From Hahellaceae bacterium (GTDB taxonomy: Bacteria; Pseudomonadota; Gammaproteobacteria; Pseudomonadales; Oleiphilaceae), in NCBI GenBank assembly GCA_016744695.1, contig JADGDV010000003.1:62001-126000 (forward strand): a stretch of 64,000 bases of DNA, in the 5' to 3' direction. A program made the position numbers and the translations under genes. Below are positions 56,613-64,000 of this stretch, piece by piece; position 1 is the stretch's first letter, and each line of letters opens with the position of its first letter. A model generated the notes under the pieces. It ran no database searches, was not told the origin of the DNA, and saw only the letters and a program-made list of their open reading frames with translations.

Positions 56613-58301
56613 CTACGCTATTTCAGTTTCCCAAACAAAACGTGTTTTTGTATCACGATATTTTTCACTCAACTCAGTATATTTCTTTTCAACTTCGCTG
56701 CGCTTTATTTTCATTGTTGGTGTAAGCATGCCGTTCTCTGGCGTCCAAACATCATCAATTACAAATATACGCTCAACTATTTCGTGGTGCTCAAGCTCTT
56801 TATTAACTTCAGCCAGCGTATTCATAATGCTTTCTTCAATTTCTTTAGCCGCTTCAGGTAGTCTTGATTTTGCATCTTCCGATAATTCAATCAAACCAAA
56901 TGGCTGCGACTCGCCTGATCCAGCAACACAAATTTGCTCAATAAGTGTTTGTCTCTGCATCAAACCTTCAATTTTATTAGGCTGTACAAATTTACCTTTA
57001 CTGGTCTTGAATACATCCTTTACACGACCAGTAATTGTTAGGTAGCCATCACCATCAATTTCGCCACGGTCACCCGTATGCAACCAACCGTCACGAATCG
57101 TTTCAGCGGTCTTTTCTGGCTCAAGGTAATAACCCGTCATAAGTGAAGGCGAACGAACAATAATCTCACCCTCACCCGTAATTTTAACTTCGCTGTGAGG
57201 CAAAGCCTTAATAGAACCTACACTACCAATCTTAACTGCACCAGGCATGTTAATAGCAGGGCCATAAGCAAGGTTTTCAGTCATGCCATAGCCTTCATTT
57301 ATATCTATGCCAATCTTCGCGTACCATTCAAGCAAAGTAAGAGCGATTGGAGAAGCACCAGAAACAACCATACGTGCTTTATCAAGCCCAAGCGCTTTTT
57401 TAATTTTCTTACGAACAATCATGTTAAGCAGCGGAATGCGAAGCATTTTATTAAGCTTCTGCTCTGGCATTTTTGCAGAAATTTGCTGCTGAAACTTCTT
57501 CCATAAGCGAGGAACAGCAAAAAACACAGTGGGTCGTGTTGCTTGCAAGTTCGCAGCAAAGGTATCCAAAGATTCAACAAATGATACCTGAGCACCGCCA
57601 TAAGTAGAGCAGCCCAATACCATGAAACGCTCGGCAATATGTGAAAGCGGCAAGAAAGAAAGGAAACGATCTGAAGGATTTACATTCAGGGTATCTGCTG
57701 CATTCTGAGCACCAAAGCTGAAGCTGCCATACGTATGCATAACCCCTTTTGGGTTACCGGTCGTACCAGAAGTATATATAAGCGTCATCAAGTCATCCAT
57801 GCCATGCACTGGTGACTCTTTTGTAGGCTCATATTTGGCAAGAAGGTCATTCCACTTATGATCAATTTGCATATCAATAGGATAAGGCATGCCAATACGT
57901 GTAACGCCTGCCGGAATACCAGGTTCCATTTCTTTAGCGCCGTCAAGCTTGCCAATAATAATAGCTTTAGAGCCACTATGCTTTATTACATACTCGATAG
58001 AGTCAGCTGTCTGAAGAGGGTACAAAGGCACACTCACTAAACCTGCTAACTGAATAGCGTAATCAGTCATAAACCATTCTGCTGAGTTCTTTGCCAGAAC
58101 AGCAATGCGGTCGCCTTTTTCAAGGCCTAGACCTTTTAAGGCTGACGCTATACGTCGTGACTGATCATCAACTTGAGCCCAAGTAAATTCTTTATATTCA
58201 CCATTAATAGGCTGGCGTAAAAATACGGTATTAGCTGATGATTTAACCCAGCTATAGAGTTTTTCAAGTGGTGTGGTATATATTGTGGGAGTAGCGTTCA
58301 T
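56613..58301 (-). CDS. Long-chain acyl-CoA synthetase (AMP-binding)
   Basis: 562 residues, adenylate-forming enzyme activating fatty acids to acyl-CoA. Seen: AMP-binding P-loop TLIYTSGTTGNPKGVMHTYG (about residues 172-191), GYGMTENLAYG, GWLHTGDRGEIDGDGYLTITGR, and KGKFVQPNKIEGLM with the C-terminal lysine loop. It resembles the FACL/FadD15-like group more than E. coli FadD. Upstream lie two perfect inverted repeats that could be operators. Fits with the lipase and glycerol genes as lipid use. Confidence 0.92.
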   Translation of the reverse strand: MNATPTIYTTPLEKLYSWVKSSANTVFLRQPINGEYKEFTWAQVDDQSRRIASALKGLGLEKGDRIAVLAKNSAEWFMTDYAIQLAGLVSVPLYPLQTADSIEYVIKHSGSKAIIIGKLDGAKEMEPGIPAGVTRIGMPYPIDMQIDHKWNDLLAKYEPTKESPVHGMDDLMTLIYTSGTTGNPKGVMHTYGSFSFGAQNAADTLNVNPSDRFLSFLPLSHIAERFMVLGCSTYGGAQVSFVESLDTFAANLQATRPTVFFAVPRLWKKFQQQISAKMPEQKLNKMLRIPLLNMIVRKKIKKALGLDKARMVVSGASPIALTLLEWYAKIGIDINEGYGMTENLAYGPAINMPGAVKIGSVGSIKALPHSEVKITGEGEIIVRSPSLMTGYYLEPEKTAETIRDGWLHTGDRGEIDGDGYLTITGRVKDVFKTSKGKFVQPNKIEGLMQRQTLIEQICVAGSGESQPFGLIELSEDAKSRLPEAAKEIEESIMNTLAEVNKELEHHEIVERIFVIDDVWTPENGMLTPTMKIKRSEVEKKYTELSEKYRDTKTRFVWETEIA

Positions 58302-58393
58302 TGGATGTCCTTAGCCTTATTGTTGTTTGCTTTTATTTTTTACTAGTCACTATTATTATTTATTCTATTTGTTTCTAGTTCTCGCCCCCTTAG

Positions 58394-58420
58394 TTTAAAT
58401 GATTCCTATCATCATTTAAA
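58394..58420. promoter_or_regulatory. Perfect inverted repeat 1 upstream of acyl-CoA synthetase
   Basis: TTTAAATGAT, 7 bases, ATCATTTAAA. A 10-base perfect stem, about 93 bases upstream of the acyl-CoA synthetase ATG and 170 before fba. It shares the 7-base gap with the next repeat and lacks a T-tract, so operator is more likely than terminator. Confidence 0.55.
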
Positions 58421-58427
58421 TTGAGTG

Positions 58428-58460
58428 AATTCTCATAAATAGAATATATTTATGAGAATT
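58428..58460. promoter_or_regulatory. Perfect inverted repeat 2 upstream of acyl-CoA synthetase
   Basis: AATTCTCATAAAT, 7 bases, ATTTATGAGAATT. A 13-base perfect stem only 7 bases after repeat 1, in the divergent interval between acyl-CoA synthetase and fba. No regulator consensus I know matches. Confidence 0.6.
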
Positions 58461-58591
58461 TTGACATCAACAAACACTAGGTAGAATGCCAACATTGGTC
58501 TCTGCAAAACTCGCACTTATGTTCTATTATTTAAAGATGGCTATTTATAAAAAAACTCACAACTACATCTAAAAAATTAGGGATAATAACT

Positions 58592-59614
58592 ATGTCTATC
58601 ATCAAAGAACTTCAGTCAACTATTGAAGATATGGTTGACGATAAACGCGGCATACTAGCAGCAGACGAAAGCACGCCAACCATTGCCAAGCGATTTGAAG
58701 CAATTGCTACAGAACCCACAGAGGAAAACAGACGAAGCTATCGCTCGACGCTATTATCAACTGAAGGCTTGGGTGATTATATCAGTGGCGTAATATTGTT
58801 TGACGAGACTCTAGACCAGCTTGGCGACAACGGCATAAAACTCCCCGAAATCGCATGGTCGCAAAGAATTGTTCCCGGTGTAAAAGTAGACAAAGGAAAA
58901 GGCCCTCTTGCCGGTGCACCTGGAGACATGATCACCTACGGCCTTGATGGACTAGAACAACGCTTAACGAGTTACAAAGAAAAAGGCGCTCGATTTGCTA
59001 AATGGAGAGAGGTTTACCCCATTGGAACTCATAACCCAAGCCAACTCGGCCTAACCGCTAACGCGGAAATGCTAGCAAGATATGCCGCTGTATGCCAAAG
59101 CGTTGGTATCGTACCCATTGTTGAACCTGAAGTACTCATGGATGGTGGCCACGATATACATCGTTGTAGCATCGTTATTGAACAAGTATTACATGCTGTA
59201 TTTCATGCACTTCATCAACATAATGTTTCATTAGAACATATTATTCTAAAACCCAGTATGGTGACTCCCGGAAAAGCACTTTCTAGTAAAGCGCCTCCTC
59301 ATGAAGTCGCTAACAAAACGCTCGCAGTATTAAGGCGAACCGTTCCAGCAGCCGTACCTAGTATTAATTTCTTATCTGGAGGACAAGGACCAGAAGAGGC
59401 GACAGAAAACCTTAATGCCTTAAACCAACTAAAAGATAAAGCCCCCTGGCAACTCAGCATCTCATATGGGCGAGCACTACAACAACCCGCATTAAAAGCA
59501 TGGATGGGGAAAAATGAAAATATTGCACTAGCGCAAGCGGCCTTATTAAAGCGCGCCCGCCTCAATAGCATTGCACGGGCCGGTGAATATAATTCCGAAC
59601 TTGAGAAATCCTAA
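58592..59614 (+). CDS. Fructose-bisphosphate aldolase, class I
   Basis: 340 residues, cleaving fructose-1,6-bisphosphate by a Schiff-base lysine. N-terminal KRGILAADESTPTIAKRF is diagnostic of class I; the catalytic lysine lies in HIILKPSMVTPGK (about residue 217), with EPEVLMDGGHDI before it. AGGGATA precedes the ATG. Class I is less common in bacteria than the zinc class II enzyme and is often used in gluconeogenesis. Divergent from acyl-CoA synthetase. Confidence 0.94.
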   Translation: MSIIKELQSTIEDMVDDKRGILAADESTPTIAKRFEAIATEPTEENRRSYRSTLLSTEGLGDYISGVILFDETLDQLGDNGIKLPEIAWSQRIVPGVKVDKGKGPLAGAPGDMITYGLDGLEQRLTSYKEKGARFAKWREVYPIGTHNPSQLGLTANAEMLARYAAVCQSVGIVPIVEPEVLMDGGHDIHRCSIVIEQVLHAVFHALHQHNVSLEHIILKPSMVTPGKALSSKAPPHEVANKTLAVLRRTVPAAVPSINFLSGGQGPEEATENLNALNQLKDKAPWQLSISYGRALQQPALKAWMGKNENIALAQAALLKRARLNSIARAGEYNSELEKS

Positions 59615-59632
59615 ACTAAATGCAGAAGCCCC

Positions 59633-60433
59633 CTATGCCACACCGCGCAAATAGGGGGTAATAATTCGAATCTTATTAGGCTGCGATAAAATTAGAGAGG
59701 GTTTCATACCTAGCATAGATCTAAAGGTATGAGAGCAATGAGATGAATCTGTAAAACCAGACGCTATAGCGGCATCAGTAAGGCTATAGCCCTGCCCCAT
59801 CTTAACAGAGGTCACATAAAGTCGATGCCATAAACGATAGCGACGAATTGGCACACCTGTTTGCTGTTTAAATAATTGCACTAAGCGAGGTACCGATAAG
59901 TTAACAGCGCTAGCTAAGTCTTCAACAGATAAATTATCATCGATAGTATTTTTAATCATACTAATAACATCAACAACGCGCGAATCTACATTATATTCAC
60001 TACCCACCTCAGACAAAAGCATTGTATCTAAACGTTCATATGCCATCGACGAACTCATTTGGCCCGTATACATGTCTAAAAAAAGAGATGCAAAATCATC
60101 TTCACCACTTATTTTATAAGCAACCTTACCCTTATGACACTGCATGTGCCGAGATAATGAGTCAAAATCAGCGCCTAAAGCATCTAAATTACAATTGGCT
60201 ATGATTGCATCCTGTGTATCAATAGTGATGGATAAGCCTGCAGGAATAAGCAAGCTCCTACATTTTATAGGCTCAGACTGCCCCTCGATCAGGAACGAGA
60301 TTGGTTTATCAGGCGAAAGTGAAAACGCTAAGGTAGCGGCACCTTGAGATAAGTTAAGTGGTTCAAAAAGCGGCCCTATATAAAGAGTGCGTTTATCCCA
60401 CAAGTAAAGAAGTGATGGATAAATTTCGCTCAT
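59633..60433 (-). CDS. AraC-family transcriptional regulator
   Basis: 266 residues: N-terminal effector domain (about residues 1-150, no clear family signature) and a C-terminal pair of helix-turn-helix motifs (SVEDLASAVNLSVPRLVQLF, about 168-187, and DAAIASGFTDSSHCSHTFR). It is divergent from the lipase genes across a 272-base interval, so a control role on lipA is possible but unproven. Effector unknown. Confidence 0.9.
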   Translation of the reverse strand: MSEIYPSLLYLWDKRTLYIGPLFEPLNLSQGAATLAFSLSPDKPISFLIEGQSEPIKCRSLLIPAGLSITIDTQDAIIANCNLDALGADFDSLSRHMQCHKGKVAYKISGEDDFASLFLDMYTGQMSSSMAYERLDTMLLSEVGSEYNVDSRVVDVISMIKNTIDDNLSVEDLASAVNLSVPRLVQLFKQQTGVPIRRYRLWHRLYVTSVKMGQGYSLTDAAIASGFTDSSHCSHTFRSMLGMKPSLILSQPNKIRIITPYLRGVA

Positions 60434-60705
60434 TCTAAAAGTCTCTAAATTCGGAATAATTTATTATTTTTTGCAAGATAGGCAAACGCCTAATCACCTT
60501 ATAATTCCAGCTTACAACCGTAAACTCTAAATAATAAAACTTTCGCTTTCCAACTTTATTTTTCGTTTTAGTGAACCATTCATCTTTTTCAAAGCAAAAA
60601 ACACATTCTCATCAAAACGTACAAGCGTTCATTTTTTAACCCCGTTTATCCTTCTTAGCGTTGAACAGTCTTCAGCAATAAAAATAATATAAAGAGGCAC
60701 ACAAA

Positions 60706-61668
60706 ATGAAAAAGACACTCATCACACTCGCAGCAGCATCAACCATTGCAATGGCAGCCCCGTCACACGCAGGCTTTTTCTCTGATTACTTTAGCTATAC
60801 AAAAACCAAGCACCCTATCGTTCTGGTTCCAGGCATCTTTGCCTTTGACACGATTGCTGGTATTGATTACTGGTACCAGATCCCATCTAGCCTTGAAAAA
60901 CGTGGAGCAGACGTTCACGTTGCAAAAATTAATGCCTTTGATAGTTCTGCTATGCGCGGCGAAGCACTCATTGCTCAACTCGAAGAAATTAAAGCCGCAT
61001 CAGGCAACTCTGTATCAAAGTTCAATATTATGGGTCATAGCCAAGGCGGAATGACCGCTCGTTACGTAATGAATGTACGCCCAGATTTAGTGGCATCAGT
61101 AACAACAATGTCTACACCACACACGGGATCTCCTATCGCAGACTTAGTAACAGACACAGCACCTCCGGGCTCTGTTCAGGGTGTTGTGTTTGAAGTATTT
61201 GCTAATGCCGTCGGAAATCTGGTTAACCTGCTTTCTGACAACAAAAAAGATAAATCTGACATATATTCAATGCTAGGTGAGTTTAATGAAGCAGGAGCGG
61301 CAGAGTTTAATGCCACCTACCCTATGGGCCTGCCCACTGAAGAATGCGGCACAGGCCCTTCTGAAATTACTATCGACGGCAATGCAATCAAACTCTACTC
61401 TTGGGGGGGCGCAGCTCAGCTAACGGGTGGCCTTGATATATCCGATCCATTATTTGCCATAACGTCTCTGGCATTTGATGAAGGTATAGAGAACGATGGT
61501 ATCACCGGTGTTTGTGCAAACCACTTTGGTAAAGTACTTCGTGACGACTACTTTATGAACCATATTGATATCAACAACCACGTATTAGGTCTTGTTTCAT
61601 TGTTTGAAACCAACCCTAAAACGGTTTTCAAAAACCAAGCTAACCGCTTAAAGAAAGCAGGTCTATAA
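60706..61668 (+). CDS. lipA: Secreted triacylglycerol lipase (LipA, family I.1/I.2)
   Basis: 320 residues. Signal peptide (about 1-22, cut after PSHA); oxyanion stretch IVLVPGIFAFD; nucleophile Ser112 in GHSQGG; catalytic Asp in NDGITGVC (about residue 265) and His in FMNHIDINNH (about 286). Two Cys (EECGTG and GVCANH) can form the stabilising disulfide of Pseudomonas lipases. The next gene is its dedicated foldase, which supports the family I call. GAGG lies before the ATG. Released through the type II secretion system in related species. Confidence 0.95.
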   Translation: MKKTLITLAAASTIAMAAPSHAGFFSDYFSYTKTKHPIVLVPGIFAFDTIAGIDYWYQIPSSLEKRGADVHVAKINAFDSSAMRGEALIAQLEEIKAASGNSVSKFNIMGHSQGGMTARYVMNVRPDLVASVTTMSTPHTGSPIADLVTDTAPPGSVQGVVFEVFANAVGNLVNLLSDNKKDKSDIYSMLGEFNEAGAAEFNATYPMGLPTEECGTGPSEITIDGNAIKLYSWGGAAQLTGGLDISDPLFAITSLAFDEGIENDGITGVCANHFGKVLRDDYFMNHIDINNHVLGLVSLFETNPKTVFKNQANRLKKAGL

Positions 61669-61767
61669 GCACTATTGTTCACCCTGCAGCCTAACTACAG
61701 AGTAGCTGCAGGGGAACATCCAAAAGCATAGATTCTGAGATTAAATCGCAGAATGACGGAGTTTAAA

Positions 61768-62811
61768 ATGATAATAAAAGTATCCGCCATAACCAGTTTT
61801 CTCATAGCAGCCTTGTTACTTGCAGCCTACTTTGTGAGTTTTCCTGCGGAAGATAAAAGTACGACTATTGTAGAAATAAGCTCATCATTAAATGTTGAAG
61901 ATGACATAAGCATCGCTAAAATCATTAATCAACAAACCTACGACCAAGTAAGAACATTAAATTCATCACAAAAACAGACCTCAAAGCCAACATCCATTGC
62001 TGATATTAACCATGATGTCGTTTTCAACACCGACGCAGATGGAAACCTGATTGTTGGTGAAGAAGCTAAGCACCTTTTTGAATTCTACTTATCAAGCATT
62101 GGAGAAGAGTCGCTTGAGCAGATTCTTACTCGCATACAATTTGAACTAAATGAACAACTTCAACCACCGGCTTTAGATCAGGCCCTATCGCTGTTAAAAC
62201 GCTATATAGATTACAAAATTGAACTTGCTGAATTAGAAGCTGAAACAAACATCCACGCAATAGATTCACTTTCTGATCTTGAAAAAATTAAGTTACAAAA
62301 ATCACAGCTCAATACATTAAGAACACAATATTTCGACCAAACTGAACACCAACAGTTTTTTGAACAAGAAGAAGTATACGATAGCTATATGCTGAGTCAC
62401 CTTGAGATAATGAAAAATGGCGATCTTAATGAAGCAGAGAAAAGACAGCAAGCAAAATTATTAGAGCACACGTTACCTGAAGAAATGCAGCAAGTAAGAG
62501 AACAAGTAACTAAACATTCAAACCTTTATGAGGCCGCCATTAATATGAGAAAGGCTGGCGCAAGCGAGGAAGCAATATATCAGGTAAGAGCACAAACACT
62601 TGGCGACGATGCGGCCATAGCAATGGCGAAATTAGATAGTGATCGAAAGAAGTGGCAACAACGGCTAAATAACTACGCAGGACATCGAGACAATATTATT
62701 AATTCAGGCCTAAGCAATGAAGACAGTGCTCTCGCCATTAATGAATTTATTGAGAATAATTTTTCAGGTACAGAACGACTTCGAGTAAAGGCACTGAATA
62801 GTTCACTGTAA
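61768..62811 (+). CDS. lifO: Lipase-specific foldase LifO (lipase chaperone)
   Basis: 347 residues from ATG 61768, with GGAG six bases before; the ATG at 61753 would add five residues and has no better site. One N-terminal TM segment (about 5-22) anchors it in the inner membrane; a helical periplasmic domain contains HLFEFYLSSIGEES (about 105-118), matching the conserved RxxFDY(F/C)LSxxGE motif of LifO proteins. Needed to fold the lipase in the periplasm. About 99 bases after lipA, likely co-transcribed. Confidence 0.93.
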   Translation: MIIKVSAITSFLIAALLLAAYFVSFPAEDKSTTIVEISSSLNVEDDISIAKIINQQTYDQVRTLNSSQKQTSKPTSIADINHDVVFNTDADGNLIVGEEAKHLFEFYLSSIGEESLEQILTRIQFELNEQLQPPALDQALSLLKRYIDYKIELAELEAETNIHAIDSLSDLEKIKLQKSQLNTLRTQYFDQTEHQQFFEQEEVYDSYMLSHLEIMKNGDLNEAEKRQQAKLLEHTLPEEMQQVREQVTKHSNLYEAAINMRKAGASEEAIYQVRAQTLGDDAAIAMAKLDSDRKKWQQRLNNYAGHRDNIINSGLSNEDSALAINEFIENNFSGTERLRVKALNSSL

Positions 62812-62822
62812 AGGCCGCTGAT

Positions 62823-63287
62823 TTACAGCCCACCCTCAAAGCCCTGCTGACGCCATGCTTCATAACTAATAATCGCAACGGCATTTGATAAATTTAAACT
62901 GCGATTATTAGACTGCATAGGAATTCTTAACTTCAGATCCGAATCAATATTATCTCTAATTTCATCAGGAAGCCCGCTAGTCTCTGATCCAAACAGTAAA
63001 ACATCATCAGGCTGGTATTCAATCTGATCGTGAGGTCTTGAGCCCTTAGTTGTGCACGCCAAAATTCTTCGGCCCTTCATTGCCTGTGAAAACGCCTCAT
63101 AATTAGGGTGCATAGTTACATTAGTCAGATCACGATAATCCAACCCAGCCCTGCGTAACTTTTTTTCTTCAAGGTCAAAGCCCATAGGCTCAATTAAATG
63201 CAAGTGGCAGCCATTGTTTGCAGTCAAGCGTATAATATTACCTGTATTTGGGGCAATTTGAGGCTCGAAAAGGGCAATATGAAACAT
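62823..63287 (-). CDS. trmL: tRNA (cytidine/uridine-34-2'-O)-methyltransferase TrmL
   Basis: 154-residue SPOUT methyltransferase modifying the wobble ribose of tRNA-Leu. N-terminal [34 protein letters not shown] (about residues 94-107) and [18 protein letters not shown] are the family knot motifs. Its 3' end converges on lifO, 11 bases away. Confidence 0.97.
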   Translation of the reverse strand: MFHIALFEPQIAPNTGNIIRLTANNGCHLHLIEPMGFDLEEKKLRRAGLDYRDLTNVTMHPNYEAFSQAMKGRRILACTTKGSRPHDQIEYQPDDVLLFGSETSGLPDEIRDNIDSDLKLRIPMQSNNRSLNLSNAVAIISYEAWRQQGFEGGL

Positions 63288-63428
63288 AGCAAATACCTAA
63301 AGAAAGGGCGTATAAAAATTATTGAAAAATGGGGATAATAAAATGAAAAAAGTAAGAAGGATTGACCCTTTAAGACAGGAGTCCAATGACCTTCTTACTA
63401 TTTGTTACCTTTCACTAATAATTATTTA

Positions 63429-63929
63429 TTAGTGAGTAGCAGCACCTTCAGCTTTTTGAGCTTCTTCTTGCTTACGCTTCATAGCTTCAGCATAAATTGC
63501 ATCAAAGTTAACCGGAGCAAGCATTAGTGATGGAAAGCTTCCTTTGTTAACCATGCTATCTACGGCTTCACGCGCGTAAGGGAAAAGTACATTAGGACAA
63601 AAAGCACCTAGAGTTTGCGCCAACTGTGGGCCTTCTATACCAGAAATATGAAAAATACCCGCTTGCTGAACTTCAACAATAAAAGCGACCTTTTCATCAA
63701 CTTTAGCCGTAATAGATAAAGAGATAGTCACTTCAAACTGAGTATCACTTACTTTATTGCTTGCAGTATTCAGATCCATATTGATCTGTGGCTTCCATGC
63801 AGCCTGAAACACGTCAGGAGCATTTGGAGACTCAAAAGAAATATCTTTTACATAAATACGCTGAAGAGCAAATTGAGGTTGAGCTGCTTGTTCTGCTGCT
63901 GCTTTTTGTTCCGCTTCATTTTCCGGCAT
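63429..63929 (-). CDS. secB: Protein-export chaperone SecB
   Basis: 166-residue cytoplasmic tetrameric chaperone that keeps preproteins unfolded for SecA. Core [19 protein letters not shown] (about residues 20-38) and [28 protein letters not shown] (about 104-131) are typical. The N-terminus is Ala/Glu-rich and the C-terminal tail Ala/Lys/Glu-rich. In E. coli grxC precedes secB; here the upstream gene lies outside the window. Confidence 0.97.
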   Translation of the reverse strand: MPENEAEQKAAAEQAAQPQFALQRIYVKDISFESPNAPDVFQAAWKPQINMDLNTASNKVSDTQFEVTISLSITAKVDEKVAFIVEVQQAGIFHISGIEGPQLAQTLGAFCPNVLFPYAREAVDSMVNKGSFPSLMLAPVNFDAIYAEAMKRKQEEAQKAEGAATH

Positions 63930-64000
63930 AATAATTCCTTATTTTTGATTCTTATTAATTTAATATCATAAGCGTCCAGCTACCAATGCTCTAGTGCACA

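Noticed and set aside
63966-64000. Possible 3' end of a minus-strand gene (grxC?) upstream of secB
   Set aside because: Only ten codons before a TGA are in the window and the sequence (ALVAGRL) does not clearly match GrxC; too little to call.
1-64000. Search by eye for CRISPR arrays, tRNA, rRNA, insertion sequences, phage genes or restriction and defence islands
   Set aside because: None found; gene content and order look like ordinary chromosome. A proper tRNA and repeat scan could still find short elements I missed.

Overview
The window looks like chromosomal DNA of a marine-type gammaproteobacterium from the Oceanospirillales/Pseudomonadales side of the class, with low GC (about 40 percent by eye). 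I infer this from Pseudomonas-like gene order: algU/rpoE-mucA-mucB-mucC-mucD divergent from nadB; recJ, thrC, hom, dsbC and rplS-trmD-rimM-rpsP beside ffh; sdhE with ygfX and ygfZ. A class I.1-type lipase with its chaperone points the same way. Genus cannot be fixed from the sequence alone. I see no phage, insertion sequence, CRISPR array, rRNA or tRNA. This is mostly core genome with a few accessory islets.

Layout. 1-2268: partial CHASE-PAS-GGDEF-EAL signalling protein. 2398-6933: envelope-stress operon mucD, rseC/mucC, rseB/mucB, rseA/mucA and rpoE/algU on the minus strand, behind a good sigma-E-type autoregulatory promoter. 7043-11405: nadB, sdhE, ygfX, ygfZ and an HDOD gene. 11450-25181: long minus-strand housekeeping block (ung, lysS, prfB with its programmed frameshift, a PilZ gene, recJ, thrC, hom, dsbC, rplS, trmD, rimM, rpsP, ffh), broken by one small plus-strand lipoprotein gene between dsbC and hom. 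25396-30989: ypjD-like and CorB/CorC-like membrane proteins, a DUF1631 protein and a TonB-like protein. 31057-36371: grxD, an orphan hydantoinase-B gene, argD, argF and an orphan ABC ATPase. 36364-40545: glycerol catabolism (glpK, glpR, glpD) with GlpR-like sites. 40625-43754: RstAB-like two-component pair and a SlyD-like isomerase. 43893-48235: a large acetyl-CoA hydrolase/transferase homologue, an unknown exported protein, a PhaC-like hydrolase and a small membrane protein. 48329-52440: diguanylate cyclase, YceI, cytochrome b561 and an EAL phosphodiesterase. 52498-58301: Ig/FN3 lipoprotein, SprT-like protein, aminotransferase and acyl-CoA synthetase. 58592-63929: class I aldolase, AraC regulator, lipase and chaperone, trmL and secB.

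Themes. Cyclic-di-GMP genes recur (two GGDEF proteins, two EAL domains, one PilZ protein). Lipid and carbon handling is well represented (secreted lipase, acyl-CoA synthetase, glycerol kinase and dehydrogenase, PhaC-like and acetyl-CoA hydrolase genes), consistent with growth on lipids. I found no convincing new multi-gene system. The best leads are non-coding: rho-independent terminators with no upstream gene at 50943-50968 and 33093-33115, twin perfect inverted repeats at 58394-58460, a perfect palindrome before the DUF1631 gene, and the N-terminal extension of the sigma factor.
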